Assembly: GCA_947396885.1 (NCBI GenBank)
Contig: OX377202.1
Span: forward strand, 84,920,408 to 84,984,407
Length of the DNA: 64,000 bases
Source: Heligmosomoides polygyrus polygyrus
Taxonomy: Eukaryota; Nematoda; Chromadorea; Rhabditida; Heligmosomidae
Reading direction: 5' to 3'
Position numbers and translations under genes: made by a program. The notes under the pieces were generated by a model, which searched no databases, was not told the DNA's origin, and worked only from the letters and a program-made list of their open reading frames with translations. This document shows positions 32,110-43,445 of this stretch, piece after piece. Position 1 is the first letter of the stretch, and each line of letters starts with the position of its first letter.

Positions 32110-32530
32110 TCACTGGTAACACGTCGTCTGAATCCGGAACCCTCGCGCGATATCGGTGACACCTCTTCTAAACCCGGACACCTGTTGAACAACGTCGGTG
32201 ACATGTGTTCTCAACCAGAACTTGCTTTGCGCGACATCGGTGACACGTCGTCTGAAGGGCCTTTGCGACATCGGTGACACCTCTTTTGAACCCATGCACC
32301 GGATGAACGACGTCGGTGACATGTCTTCTCAAGTCGGACGTGCTTTGCGCGACATCAGTGACACATCGTCTGAGTCCGAACACCGCTTGCGCGACACTGG
32401 TGACACCTCTTCTCAACATGAACGTCCTTTGCGCGACATAAGTGACATGTCTTCTAAATCCAGGCGCCTGTTGAACGACGCCGATAACACCTCTTCGGAA
32501 CTCGGACGCTCTTTACGTGACACTGGCGCA
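32110..32530 (+). repeat. 42-bp tandem repeat, about 10 units
   Basis: Units run CGGTGACACCTCTTCT..ACCCGGACACC..TTG..CGACAT with period 42 bp, a multiple of 3. The + frame 32198-32689 therefore reads a 14-residue repeat (L-R-D-I-S-D-T-S-S-E-S-E-H-R type). The - strand is also open. No gene structure surrounds it, so I call it a minisatellite rather than a protein. Confidence 0.8.
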
Positions 32531-32539
32531 CGTCTTCTG

Positions 32540-33830
32540 ACCCATCTCAACACGACCCCATCCCCACACTTCCTCCCAACACACTCCTTCAGCACTTCTG
32601 TGCAAACAAACAAACAAACAAACACATACACACACGGACACACACACTCTCACTCACCCACAGACAAACGACCGTTCTCGCTCATATAGTAGGGTATAGG
32701 GTATCTCTCTTTTAATGACAAGACTTAGGATGCTAGGTAAGCAATATAAGACAAGCACAATTGAATAACTTCCACAGGCATAACCTAATGATACCGTCAG
32801 TAAGCACTCATGAATGTAATCTCCCGTGGCGCTTCAGATTATATAACGTGAGAATAAACCTCTGCTCCAACGAATACTGAACCAACCCCACTGGTTAACC
32901 ACCAAACCAACCATCACGCTGAGCCGCGCTGCGATGCAATTATAAAAGGCACCATATATTATTAACGAGAAGTTCTAGAGGAAATCAATAACCTTGTGAT
33001 TTAGGATTCCTTATCACGAGTATCCTGTTTTTCTCAATCATTGCAAAGTCTTAGTGAAGAAAGCCAGCTATCACACCTACACTCCATTCAAAGTTCTGAA
33101 ATCAAGCCTTTCATATTTTCGCATGAGAATTTACAAAACCGGGGTTCGTCTTGTTGTGGAACAACGATGTCTAATCCTACCAAAAGAGGGCCATCCACTT
33201 TACAGAGAGTGTACAAAACAATTTCACAAAGAAAATTTTGATGAGGCTTCTCGGTGGACTCGGTGGACTATAGACTGGTACCGCCTGGACAAGAACGCTG
33301 TGTCCGCTTTGGCCTTTCTTCACTTGAAAATAGAAGGAAACTCTAAGGTTGTCATAATGAATAAATATAATACGTTCTAGCAAGCTTTCCATTTTCAAGA
33401 TATCCCAAAAAAATCTGATCAATTTTTGCTGGGGGTGTACTGGCGAGGACCCTTAGAGGAAAACTTAATCTTCAAAAAAGGCAAAACAACGAATAAAATA
33501 TGACCTTCTTACCTACAATATACTCAGTGAAGTCAATTTGTTGCTTGGGAAGTAGGAAGACCTGTAGAAGCTGTTTATACAAGGATCAGTGTCTTGCTGG
33601 CTGAATATGGTGAAGCGATTTCTCTGTTGATGATTGCGTAATTGTAATTATTGCTATTATTTGTAGACATATGTTTGCTAGTTTGTTTATTTTGTGTTCC
33701 TTTTTCGCATACCTAGACTGTAACCTACCCCTTGAACTAAATAAAATAAAGTAAAAAGGTTCTGTGGGATAAAAAAAAACGAAGTGGATAACACCCTAAA
33801 AAACGCATTTCGGTGGGGGATGACGGGTAT
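32540..33830. other. Unassigned DNA; possible LINE 3' tail
   Basis: A (CA)-rich stretch is at 32600-32660. The 33041-33380 frames look faintly coding but are not recognised. The 33690-33765 end (CTAGACTGTAACC ... AAATAAAATAAAGTAAAA) resembles a non-LTR element 3' tail, so 33.0-33.77 kb may be a decayed LINE. Confidence 0.35.
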
Positions 33831-33835
33831 TGCGT

Positions 33836-34975
33836 TGTAAGGAAAGTTTTCCGCCACACACTTTGGCGTTCCGCCAAATTTGAGAAGCGTTCTGGAACCT
33901 CCCCCCAATAACGCGTATATAAGCTAACCTAGGGCCTACATTTACCACCATCGTCGTCATCTATCCGTTACGACTGCGGCGGAAAAAATCGTTCTCTCCT
34001 GCAAACATGTTCGGCTGCTCCTGTTTTACGAGTTTTGTGGGACGATGGGTCCTACCACTGTCTCCTACGACACAGCGGAAGTGTGGTTCAGGAAGTTCAA
34101 GGACGGAGACCTTTACTTGAGGGGCCAACTACGATCTGGAAGGCAAGTTGCAGCGAATGAAGAGCGCCTTCTGGAGCTGGTTCAGGAGGATCCCCTGCGT
34201 TGTACCCGCGAACTGCGCGGAGCAACTCTATTGCGGTCACACCCCCTGTGAGGCCTTGGGAAGACATACAGATATGAAGCATGAATATCGCATGAACTAA
34301 GTGGCTGCCAGCTACAGGTGCGCCAGGGTGCGTGCATGAACTTTTTGACTTCACGGCGGAACTTTCTAAAAGTAAGCACTCTACGTTGACCACACGCGAA
34401 AGTGCCAGTGGCTCAGTCGCGGCGAAGCTGGAATTCCCAAGTCTAGACCGGAACTTCACACAGGACGGGTAATGCACAGTGTCTGGTGGAATTTAAAAAG
34501 AGTCTTCCACTGAGAGCCGCTACCTGCAAACACCCCTGTCATCAGTGATGCCTACTGTAGGCACTTGGCTCGCGTTGGAGCAGCTCCGTGGGAAACAAGA
34601 CAAGATCTTCTTCGTTCACGACAGTGCGTGTCCATATGTGGCAAGGGAGACTCAGAAGAAACTCCAGTGTTTCGGATGTTCTGGCCCACCCACCGCACTT
34701 ATCGGACCTTGCTCCAACAGACTACCATACGCTTCTTTCGTTGTCGAACTATTTGCAGGAGAAACAATTCGACGACTGCGATCAACCTTAAAAGTGCCTC
34801 GCTGAGTTTTTTCGTCAAAGCCCCAGAAGTTCTATAGAAGGGGGATATACAAATCACCAGACAGATGGCAATATGTTGTAGATGATAATGACTCCTATAT
34901 TTGTTAGTTGTATGTATGGAACGAAAGAAATAAAGCTGAAAAAAATGTAGAAGCAGCGGTATACTTTCCTTACAA
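33836..34975 (+). mobile_element. Mariner-family transposon 2, dead
   Basis: Inverted ends TTGTAAGGAAAG at 33836 and CTTTCCTTACAA ending at 34975. Transposase pieces on +: S-Y-D-T-A-E-V-W-F-R-K-F-K-D-G-D-L then R-Q-V-A-A-N-E-E-R-L-L-E-L-V-Q-E-D-P (34045-34251); then H-S-V-W-W-N-L-K near 34480; then the catalytic C-terminal third in shifted frames (34545-34837). Same subfamily as 1439-2605, in opposite orientation; both have lost their reading frame in several places. Confidence 0.88.
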
Positions 34976-34979
34976 CTAC

Positions 34980-35500
34980 TACAAGCCGCAAATCGAAATC
35001 TGAGGGGCAAATAGGACCATAAGACATAAGAGGCTTTGCCTGCTAAGGACTGTCCCATACCTGTTCTTTTCTGTGCATGAACTCGCGGTGTACACCCACT
35101 TTACACACGCTCTACGCAATTCGATCCGTAGGTGAAGTTGGAGAGAGAAAGCCTCACTCGAAATTAATTATGGCGACATAAGACGCTTCAGGTGGAACTT
35201 ACTGAGCAACAGCCACTGCCACGTCTGAAGCGAAGAAAAGGTAGCCTTACTTTCACTGGTAGCTTCGAGTTTGCAGAAGACTTGATTTATGGAAGCACGT
35301 AAAGTGACAGTAGTATTCTCGCGGAATTAGAGGTTTGAGAAGCAGAGAAGGAGCGCTCCGCGCGACACAACAACATAACAAGGCTGGTAGAGTTGCGATC
35401 ACGACGATTCTTCGTAACTATAAGTTCTGCTTGCTGAGTATTCTGGCTCGCATGGAGCGGACGACCAGCGCCTCGTCTTGAACATTCACGCAACGGAAAA
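34980..35500. other. Unassigned DNA
   Basis: No exon, terminus or repeat is recognised in this stretch. Confidence 0.4.
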
Positions 35501-35519
35501 AGACAAAAAGCTAGTTTTC

Positions 35520-36264
35520 AAAACCGAGGTAGGGAAATCGAAGCATTAGATGCGCGAGAGGTCAAGGAGCAGGGTCACCATTGAAGACCGCCGGCAGCGT
35601 TGCGAATTTCTAGGCCAGCCGGGTGGCAGTACTTCTGTTGCCAGTTGGAGGAAGTCAGCAGACCGCTGACTTCGGAAGCGCATTTGAAGTCAACTTCGGT
35701 CACGTCAAATTCTCTTAGAAACAGGAAAAACAAAGAAAAGGAAACAGAAAGGGAAAAAGGAAAAATGTGTGGCGCATTGCGAAGGAAACGTCGCAGTATC
35801 GTTGGTCTAAGAGGTCGAGAAAGGCAAAAAGTTCGACCGTTCATTACCACGTCTGCCGTCTTATTCCTATTTTCACGACTACGGCTATGTCCACTTCTAC
35901 TGCTGCTGTTCGGTCTAAAGGGCCTGCCAAACGCTTCTGCTCTGATACTTCGCCTGGTTCCTAGCCGCGGTCCACTCCTGTGTCTTTGATTGATGCGCTA
36001 CGCGAGGTCAGCGATTCGTCGGTGGTACAGTTGTGCATTAAAAACGCTTTTAATAGCATTCTGGACGAGCTGACGACTGTGAAGCAGGAACGTGACCGAC
36101 TATTTAGAGAGAATCTGATACTTCGCAAGAAGATTGACATTTCCTTGGACGCACCGGTGAGCGATGAGGACGATAGCCACAACGTTGTCGATGATCACAA
36201 TCGATCGAAGCCTGAGCCAAGCATTTTTTCATGTTTCATGAAAAAATGCAAAAATAGTGCATAG
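35520..36264 (+). mobile_element. Probable LINE 5' region with ORF1-like coiled coil
   Basis: The frame from about 35980 reads S-L-I-D-A-L-R-E-V-S-D-S-S-V-V, K-N-A-F-N-S-I-L-D-E-L-T-T-V-K-Q-E-R-D-R-L-F-R-E-N, heptad-like and followed by an acidic stretch. It resembles the coiled-coil start of nematode CR1-type ORFs. Upstream (35767-35964) another frame is Ser/Thr/Arg-rich. A SINE (36232 onward) cuts off the 3' side and no RT follows. Not confirmed as a LINE. Confidence 0.4.
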
Positions 36265-36330
36265 CGTGGGAGACGAACATCTGGCCTAGCACCTGTGAAG
36301 CATCGTCGCCCTTGCTGAGTCACCGAGCTT
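36232..36330 (-). repeat. tRNA-derived SINE, family B
   Basis: - strand: GGTGACTCAGCAAGGG (A box TRGCNNARNNG type) and, 30 nt on, a decayed B-box before GTGCATAGCG's complement. Relatives: 54243-54345 (-), 50030-50135 (+), 61585-61690 (+). Tail GCATTTTTTCATGA is shared. Confidence 0.6.
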
Positions 36331-36429
36331 TCCGCCACGTCTCATACATCAGCCGTGCGTACGTACGCATATGGGTGCGCGCTGACGGTGCGATGCTGTA
36401 CCCCACTTTCAACGGTTTGTAGTTCTTTG

Positions 36430-37370
36430 GTTCAAGGACTCAGCAAAAACAAAACATGATTTTCTACTATGTGAGGGATAGAGATTCTTGCAGTACTATA
36501 TATATATTTCCTCCGTTCAGACCTACGCCTGAGATCCTTCCCTGGTAGGAATCGCATCTCTTGATCCTATGCTAATCTGTTTCGGTAAATGTTATAGAGC
36601 TGCTTCATAAAGTTGGTAGTTGGTAGTTGATGATAGGTCCTTCTATGTATATCAGTCTCTCAATTCGTTCTTATTCATCTAAGCCGACGGTCTACCTATT
36701 TTAGTTAGTACCAACCTGGTGTTCTCTTAATTTCGTGCCGTTTAAGACTGATTGCTGTGGCTCTGGTAGAAATTCGTCGCTTTCAAACATTTTTCGTGCT
36801 AGACTGCGATCTACGCTTTCAAAAAAAAGTAAAAATGATCTCTGGTGCTTCAACGCATAAGGATTTAGGAGACGTCCTTGCCCATTTGATCGTGTTTCGA
36901 AGTTCGTAGGTTCTTAGAAATTCTCTCCCAGATCTTGATTTTCTCAGGACTCCCAGCTCTGCGGCATTTCGGTGGGAAACTGGGAGGAGAATAAGCGGGT
37001 GCGGTCAGTTGGGCGAGTTCCTCGATTCGGCATTCGACTATTTCTGCTACTTCAAAGATTTGGGTGCACTTCGTCACAGAGAATCAAATGCTGACGGAAT
37101 TTTCCTTTCGAAAGCAGATAACATTTCGTAGATGCAAGATTTATTTGAGCGTCAGAGGCAGATATATTAACGACACAAATTGACCTGCGGGACGTTCACG
37201 AGTTGGCCGTTGTTGCAGTGCACCGGCCATTTGCCTGAAATCATTATCCGGAGATTATGTTTTAAACACCTACCACTATATAATTGACTTAGCGGTCGAT
37301 GACGTTTAAGTGATCTAACGTACGTGAGATACGCCTTATCACCTACAGCCCGGGATGGAGTGATTTAACC
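36430..37370. other. Unassigned DNA; end of a family D element
   Basis: CTATATATATATTTCCTCCG then TTCAGACCTACGCCTGAGAT at 36497-36540 resembles the terminal repeat of the elements at 44645 and 56262. The remainder has no recognisable gene. Confidence 0.35.
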
Positions 37371-37389
37371 TATATGAGATACGCCTCGT

Positions 37390-37780
37390 CATCTACAGGT
37401 CGGGCGTGTAGTGACCAGCAGAGGAAGCCTCCTCCTGCTTGACACAGCGGCAAATGCGCGAGTTTCAGAGCGTCTGGATCTAGAACACGGGTCCCCTGCG
37501 TCATGCAACAAGCGTCCTGATTCCGAATGCGTCGAATGCGTGTCACCGACGTCTGCTGCGAGCATGGGAGGACCATCGAGGGGTGGTAGAGAAGGCCAGT
37601 AAGGAGGACCTCCAGGATGGACCAAGAGAGCGACCAGGAAGGCAAGAAACAACCTGGAGGAGAGACCAGGGCGGAGAAACCTGCCGGAACAGACCAGTAG
37701 GGGGTCAATAGTGGAAACAAAGAAGTGGACCAGGACTTGGGACCAGGAAGGTGTGGGAGGAAGGCCAGTAAAGGCGGGCC
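37390..37780 (-). repeat. Mosaic minisatellite, - strand relative of 31620-32530
   Basis: The - strand contains CTGGTC/CCTGGTCC-type units (37560-37760) followed by GGTGACACGCATTCGACGCAT and GGAATCAGGACGC (37500-37550), the same order as at 53505-53690. It produces a 261-codon open frame (38155-37370) that I regard as a by-product. Confidence 0.6.
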
Positions 37781-37789
37781 AGCAATTAG

Positions 37790-39000
37790 ATCCAATACGA
37801 AAAAACGAGAGAGGGGGAACCTGACGTTTCGATTCGGAAGACGTGTCAACAATATCCGGAAACGCAAGGTCTTAGGCATGAGAATGGTTGCGGAGAGAAG
37901 TTCTGCGCAGCGCAAACCAAAGGCGTTACTGGACGGTCCGTAGAGAATGTCTTTGATGAAGTACCGTAGTGGTAAACGGCTTGACGCCGACAAATACGCA
38001 GCAGATCCTAGACGATAGTGAATTTCAAGTTTTACAAGAACTAAATACTTTCCGTAGGTCAGAGAAGTCGCGCGAGTGTCGGAGCACTTGTTCATATGTA
38101 ACACAGATGAAACATCGTGTCTTGCAGATAAGAAGTTCTCATAAATAGGTTGCAAACTTTTTGTGATGCATCTTTAAAAAAGTAGTACATAAGTGCGCCA
38201 AAACTTATTCCGCAGGACAGGTTTTCTGAGCAATTATCCAGCTTTTAGCGTCTTCCTCTACACTCTCCTCTCTATATGCTCTGCCATTTGGCTATTTCGT
38301 AAATCAGTGTGATGCCTCTGTTCATATGACATGAAGCATGTAAAATGTGTTCGGTGGGCATTGTTTATTAATTTTCCATGGATGCACACATGAACCAGTT
38401 GATGGATTATCTTTCACACTAGCATTTCGGTCGTCCTTCCTAAGGTCTGCCTCCTATTCAGTGCTATGATAAAGGGGGTAGAGCTCAGAGCGAGTGCTGG
38501 AGAAAGCCGAAAAGTCTGCTTTACCGTGCAGGCTGACAAGAAATGAAAGGCTAGAGCAGGACTTGGTCTACATGCGGAACAACAGACTGTGAACGCTCAT
38601 TTTTGTCATTCTCGGTGGACCCTCTGCTTCCTTCGGATCTGTTGAGGTCCCTCTCTTTCCGAATTGCTTTCAATGGTTTGTTCACACCGAAGAATTACAG
38701 GCGGGAATTTGTATTGATTAAGGTCCCTATCACTGTATCTGCGATTTACGTATCTTCCGGAAATGGTAGCCCTATTCTCCGATCTCAAGACTTAGGGATA
38801 AAAGCGAGTTCACCCGAGCACTGACGGGTAATTCATTCCGAGGTTCCTTCCGAAAGGACGTTTTGCCCCATTTTCACTCACGTTCCTGTACCTGCCTTAG
38901 AGGTTTTGCTCGTGCCACATAATGCTTCCCAATGGTCTCAGCTCCATGATACGTCTATCGTTGTTTCAATCGGAATGCATAACTGTTGCATAACCAGTGG
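37790..39000. other. Unassigned intergenic DNA
   Basis: No convincing exon, element end or RNA gene was seen. Confidence 0.4.
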
Positions 39001-39012
39001 CTGTTACCTCCG

Positions 39013-39110
39013 ATCAAACAGCGCCAGTGGTGTGATGGTGTAGAGCAATCTTGCTCGGCCAGCAGGAGCTGCGGGTTGGAGTCCCGCCTGGCGCTAGGGT
39101 TTTGTTCGCA
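39013..39110 (+). repeat. tRNA-derived SINE-like element (family A)
   Basis: GCGCCAG/CTGGCGC can pair as a 7-bp acceptor stem, TGGTGTAGAGC is A-box-like, GCGGG-TTGGAGT-CCCGC forms a 5-bp T-arm, and CTTGC-TCGGCCA-GCAGG an anticodon arm (GGC, Ala). C replaces U33 and G replaces the invariant C of TTC, so I prefer a SINE/tRNA pseudogene. Sister copy at 18085. Confidence 0.55.
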
Positions 39111-39159
39111 ACAAAACATAGCTGTTACAGCTTACAACGCGATTACGGCCACATGAGGC

Positions 39160-39820
39160 TCAAAGAATCTGACTAGAGTGCATAACATTCTAATGCAGGT
39201 CTGAAAAAAAAAGATTGTCATCCGTAAATACATTCATGTGAGGCTTCGCCGTTCAAGTCGACATAACAAAACCGAAATATAAGTAGCAGGGTTGGTTGAG
39301 AATATCAACTTTAAACAAAATTTGGATGATAACATTCGGATAATATTGACCGTTTCTTAAGGTCTTTATTTTTAGAGCATTTCCATGTGTTTGTTGGAGA
39401 AAGATAAACCTGGTCAGGTGAAAGAAGAATAATAAAGATAGCGCCAGACTCATCACTTCCAAATTCCGAAAGCTTTTTCGAGAATTAGAATGGTTAGAAA
39501 CCAATCGTGCGTCTGACGTTGGCAAGTGACGGCTAACCGCGCTCTAACGCCAACCCTCGCCTCCGCCCAACACCGTCGCTGCTCTCGTCGCTGAACTGCA
39601 GCGATCGCCCGTCGCTCCGCTCCTCACTTCGCCGGCCTCGTCGCCGGTGGTATGCCATAGGCCTTACAGTGTGCGCGCTTGCAGCCATTATCAACAGTCT
39701 AGAACCCATGTCGATTTTTCACAATCTCCGGACTTCTGTCAAGATTGCAATGTTCAATGTTGTTGATGTGTGCACTTCTCACCCTCCCCCCACCCATCAA
39801 CCGTCATCGTACGTTTACAA
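39160..39820. other. Unassigned DNA with GC-rich patch
   Basis: 39535-39660 is a GC-rich CGTCGCTGCTCTCGTCGC-type patch ending ATAGGCCTTA, reminiscent of the GC-rich MITE end at 19413. No gene is seen. Confidence 0.4.
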
Positions 39821-39839
39821 GAATCGGCTGCATTGCCAC

Positions 39840-40310
39840 CATGGACAAATTCTTGCCACAACCAAAACATCCTGAAAACAGCGAAAAAGAGTTGCTTTCC
39901 TGGTGGTGGGATACCAACGACACGGTTTTTGGTGAATTGGTTCCAACCGGTTCTGTGGTAAACTCGTACAAGTTATGCACCCAGTTCGAGAAGATGAGCA
40001 AAATCCTACACAAACCCCAGCTCATCAGAGAAAAAATCCTTCTTCTTCTTAAGAGCACATAGAAAACACTGGAAAAGTGGAAACAGAACTCAAGCCACAT
40101 CCAACATACTCTTCCAATCTTGCACCCACTGCCTTATGTTCTTCGGTCACTTCAGTCCTTTTTCGGAGGAGCAAGGTTCACTAATTAGTGGTAGGTCAAA
40201 AGCTCAGTCGAAAATTTCTGCAGTCCAAATCTAAAGGAGTTTTTCTCAAAGAATTTGTTCACCGCGGAAAAGTGATGGAACATATTGGCGAATATTTCGT
40301 TGAATGATAT
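39840..40310 (+). mobile_element. Mariner fragment 5, C-terminal half
   Basis: Frame from 39841: D-K-F-L-P-Q-P-K then L-L-S-W-W-W-D-T-N-D-T-V-F-G-E-L-V-P-T-G-S-V-V-N-S, the mariner linker before the second catalytic Asp; frameshifts then give L-R-S-L-Q-S-F-F-G-G-A-R-F-T-N and H-I-G-E-Y-F-V-E near 40270-40310. The N-terminal half and ends are missing. It lies just downstream of the Cys-rich gene. Confidence 0.75.
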
Positions 40311-40535
40311 CGGTTGAAAAATGATCGGACAACCTGATAAAACCATGTCCGAGGGAATGTTTTCCTAATATCCCCACAGTTTTTCTAGGCGCTAAAAAAG
40401 GATATAACACCAAAAACTGTAATGAAACCACTGTAACGTCTTGGTGAACAAGTTGAATGAGCCTCGTGCCAAAATGCCTAGTATAGTACTAAGGCTTTCT
40501 AAGCCTCAGATGATCTAAAACATTCGCTTTGGAGA

Positions 40536-41584
40536 TTAGCAACACTTACAAATCGGACAACCGGTCGGATAGCATTCGCACGTGATTATCGATCCATGGG
40601 TAACCATAGAGCACAAGCTGTTCACGCATGTTGCGTTAATAAATCCCACTGATTGGCAGTATTCGCCGAGCGGACCATGAAGAAAGTCGACAGAGCAGTT
40701 TTCTGAAAATCCAAAAATCATTCATGGCAACATGCTCTGGTTCTTTCTGCAAACTTCCATCAGACCAGACAAGAATGCATGTCGTAGAACAGTAAGAGAG
40801 CGTCAGCTGCGTTGGATGTATTGGTAGAAATACGCTGAGGAAAAAGTCGTTTCTCGACTGCGGTTTGTAGAACCTTCACACTTCTTTTTTCGGATTTCCT
40901 TCGTTTTCAATATCCTCACATTCTTTCCTCGACATATTGCCATTTTGGCAATAGCTAAAGCACCTTGTAGAAGATGCACTTGAAACATGGCAACTACGGG
41001 ACGTCTACGAGCTACCACCGTAATTCTCAACAAGGCCTATATGGTCCTCGAAGTTCATTTTTGCGGGCCACTGGGTGGTTTAAAAATGGCAAAATTTTTC
41101 ACCCACATAACTCATGGAAGGGAGGAAGGGAATATGCATGCTCTTCCATGCGACTAGCGCTGCTCATTTTGCCTTTAAACCAAATCTATATAATCTTTTC
41201 AATTTTAATCTAAGCGATTGACAGAATTTCTTCACACATGGGTTACTCGACCGCCTCCATTCATCCCGAGCCCGCTACAAGTCAAAGTGGGTTTACTAGG
41301 CGAGAAACGTTTGCCACTTTTGGAACACCCAGAGGTCTCCAGCAAAAACGTACAACATCTCTGTGCTATTTGTTAAAATTGTTGACCAATTCATTTTCAA
41401 AGAAGCAGTCCAGACACCGCGGAAATTGATGCATTGCAGTTGTTTATAGTTTAAGGTCTATTGCAATTCAAGTGATACCATCCCTGATTTTTTGTTGATA
41501 AAAGCAGAATAGCGACTTACGTTTTGCTGTTTCCTGCAAAGCTCCATAGCAGGAAACGAAAAGCAGAAAAAGCAGCACGAGCAT
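40536..41584 (-). CDS. Small secreted cysteine-rich peptide gene, two exons
   Basis: Exon 1 is 41584-41521: M-L-V-L-L-F-L-L-F-V-S-C-Y-G, a clear signal peptide, then A-L-Q-E-T-A-K. The ATG follows TTTATTCCAG-AAA, an SL-type trans-splice acceptor. Donor GTAAGT. Exon 2 is 40702-40536 after GGATTTTCAG, in matching phase, ending TAA. The product is 76 aa with 10 cysteines after the signal (N-C, Y-C, T-C, L-C, T-C, E-C, G-C, I-C, K-C-C), suggesting five disulfides and an extracellular role. I do not recognise the family. A second GTAAGT lies at 40549-40544, overlapping the last codons, so exon 2 could instead splice onward. Confidence 0.6.
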
Positions 41585-41599
41585 TTTCTGGAATAAAGC

Positions 41600-42540
41600 C
41601 TGTTTTTGCTCTTGTGCGGAAGAGACCACCGCTCTCACAAATTGACTCGAGTATCGATTCCTAAACATATGACGATCACGATGGACATTTTCGCCATTTC
41701 AGTAGTTTTTTTTACACACATGTGAGGCCTCTTAACGGACATCTAATCGTTTCCAAATTTATATGTTATACATCCAAATAAGCAACTTTCCGGCCAGCAC
41801 CAGCTATCAAAGAGGGTTGAGAAGGGACGAAAGGGCATTTCTCTCTACCGCTAATGCTAGAGTAGATCGTCGTGGTGCCCAATGTGAGATGTTCTCAAGG
41901 CGATAACTACAATGTGGGCAAGAAGAATTGTTCACATTGGCAATCGACTGAATGCCTTTTAGCTGTTTATCGAACTGTGACCTACTGAATATGTCAAAAA
42001 GAATGAGCCCTCATCTAGAGAACAATTTCAGCTTTAGACAAATCACACAGCTGTGCAGGAAATAATTTCGTGCAATCCCAAGGAGGAGGCCACTCCATAG
42101 TCACAGATAAATGCTATCTGAAGATAAACACATGCAACATAACACTGAAAAGTGCATGCCTGATGCCTTTCGGTGTTGCTGGAATATTGAAAAAATTTGG
42201 TTATAAATACAAGAAGAGGCTCCAGCGGCTAATCCCTGTTTAAATTCCCGCGCTGTCGTGATGCGTGTGCGTCGACTGATTCACCGTGGGGGCGATACGT
42301 TGAGGGACCCCTGGAGGATCTACGCATTGCCCTGCGTCCTACTTCTATTCTTATGTTCTGTGCCGGATTAACCAAGTCGTGAAGAGGAACAAATAAAACA
42401 GAGTCGGATAGAATCCACTGACGATTGTGGGGACAGCGAGAGAAGGTAATGGTTGAGTGAGTCGATTCTAAGGTCGAGAATTCCTCGACGTGCATATCTC
42501 TGTCATCGATAGAAAACCGTAGTGTCATATTCGGAGTGGG
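41600..42540. other. Unassigned DNA upstream of the Cys-rich gene
   Basis: No further exons are recognised. The 5' flank of the Cys-rich gene lies here, without an obvious TATA box. Confidence 0.4.
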
Positions 42541-42943
42541 CAACACCGAGCATAGTTTCGGTCGCACCTTGCCGAGATTCCTTAACGTTCGCGTCCGTCA
42601 GCAACCAGATGCTGCAAGTCACAGCTTCTTTCTTCTTCTTCAATCTCCAGTCCCATTACATACTGTAGCGCATCGGTCGGATTTCCTCGTAGCAGGCAGA
42701 CCTCTATGGAGCAGATCAGCGATCGATTTTGCATGGCGCCGCCTCCTCCATGAGCTTCGTGACGGTGTCCTTCAGTTATACGTCGAACTTGAATTTATTT
42801 CGACAAAGCGAGAGACGGTAAAGTCGCAATTGGACACAGTCATTCTGCAGGTTCGTTCTCGCTGTAACAAATCTCGTTTACGGTATTTCCATCAAGTTAA
42901 GAAGGGCCTGTGCAGTCCTTTACGAAAGAAAGTAGAATGGTAG
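42536..42943 (+). other. Unrecognised 135-codon open frame
   Basis: Contains L-L-H-E-L-R-D-G-V-L-Q-L-Y-V-E-L-E-F and K-R-E-T-V-K-S-Q-L-D-T-V-I, which could be a coiled coil like the probable LINE ORF1 at 35980, but similarity is weak. No signal peptide and no splice context. Confidence 0.25.
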
Positions 42944-43019
42944 ATGTCAACCATAAATCACGTTGCTCAACTTGTGTGTTGGGAGGCGCCTAGCAACTGG
43001 AACGTTCAAATGATGCTCA

Positions 43020-43165
43020 CGAGGGGTTGAGAAGCATGCACAAAAAACCGACAATGTGCTTGATGCCGCTGCAACAGTGCTCACAGTGGCCAGCTTTTAT
43101 ACGGATTCGCTGACAAAGGGTCATTGTTTTCGTTGCCCTGCTCACGGCACGGATAGCATATCGAT
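43020..43165 (+). repeat. Dispersed repeat shared with 48092-48236
   Basis: GGTTGAGAAGCA ... CCGACAATGTGC ... CAGCTTTTATACGGATT ... GATAGCATATCGATG is found again, diverged, at 48092-48236 and 59647-59791. Confidence 0.65.
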
Positions 43166-43329
43166 GGAATGTGGTGGCGAGAGAAGTAGGCGTAAAAAAT
43201 TAGTAAAGTGGTGCATGGTTGCGTACAATAGTGTGCATCGAATACTCAGCCAAGGAATGGCAGGTACGCAGGCGGCCGGATTTGGCGCGCAACACCAGGT
43301 GTTCGGGGAAGGAAGGAAGGGGGGCTCCA

Positions 43330-43445
43330 GTCGTCTTCATCGCCGTCGTCATCGACTGCCGCCGTCGTTGTCGTCGCCATCGTCATAGTCATCGTCGACG
43401 TCGTCTTCACTGGGCCGTTTCGGGAGTGGCCGTCGTCGTCGGAGT
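43330..43445. repeat. (CGT)n-type degenerate trinucleotide repeat
   Basis: CGTCGTCATCGNCG-type repeats for about 110 bp. G-homopolymer at 44003-44016 is further downstream. The rest of 43450-44309 shows nothing I can assign. Confidence 0.85.

Noticed and set aside
37370..38155. Longest open frame in the window (261 codons, -)
   Set aside because: It runs through the minisatellite mosaic related to 31620-32530, whose units are open in several frames; low-complexity Pro/Ser/Leu content argues against a gene.
39013..39085. Functional tRNA-Ala(GGC)
   Set aside because: Acceptor and T stems pair well, but U33 is C, the T-loop lacks the invariant TTC, and a sister copy at 18085 shares flanking sequence, as expected of a SINE.
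40544..40549. GTAAGT as the true end of Cys-rich exon 2
   Set aside because: No compatible downstream exon was found; reading through gives two more Cys and an immediate stop, so I kept the two-exon model while noting the alternative.
40803..41033. Middle exon of the Cys-rich gene
   Set aside because: A frame with closely spaced Cys residues exists, but no acceptor/donor pair gives phases compatible with the flanking exons.
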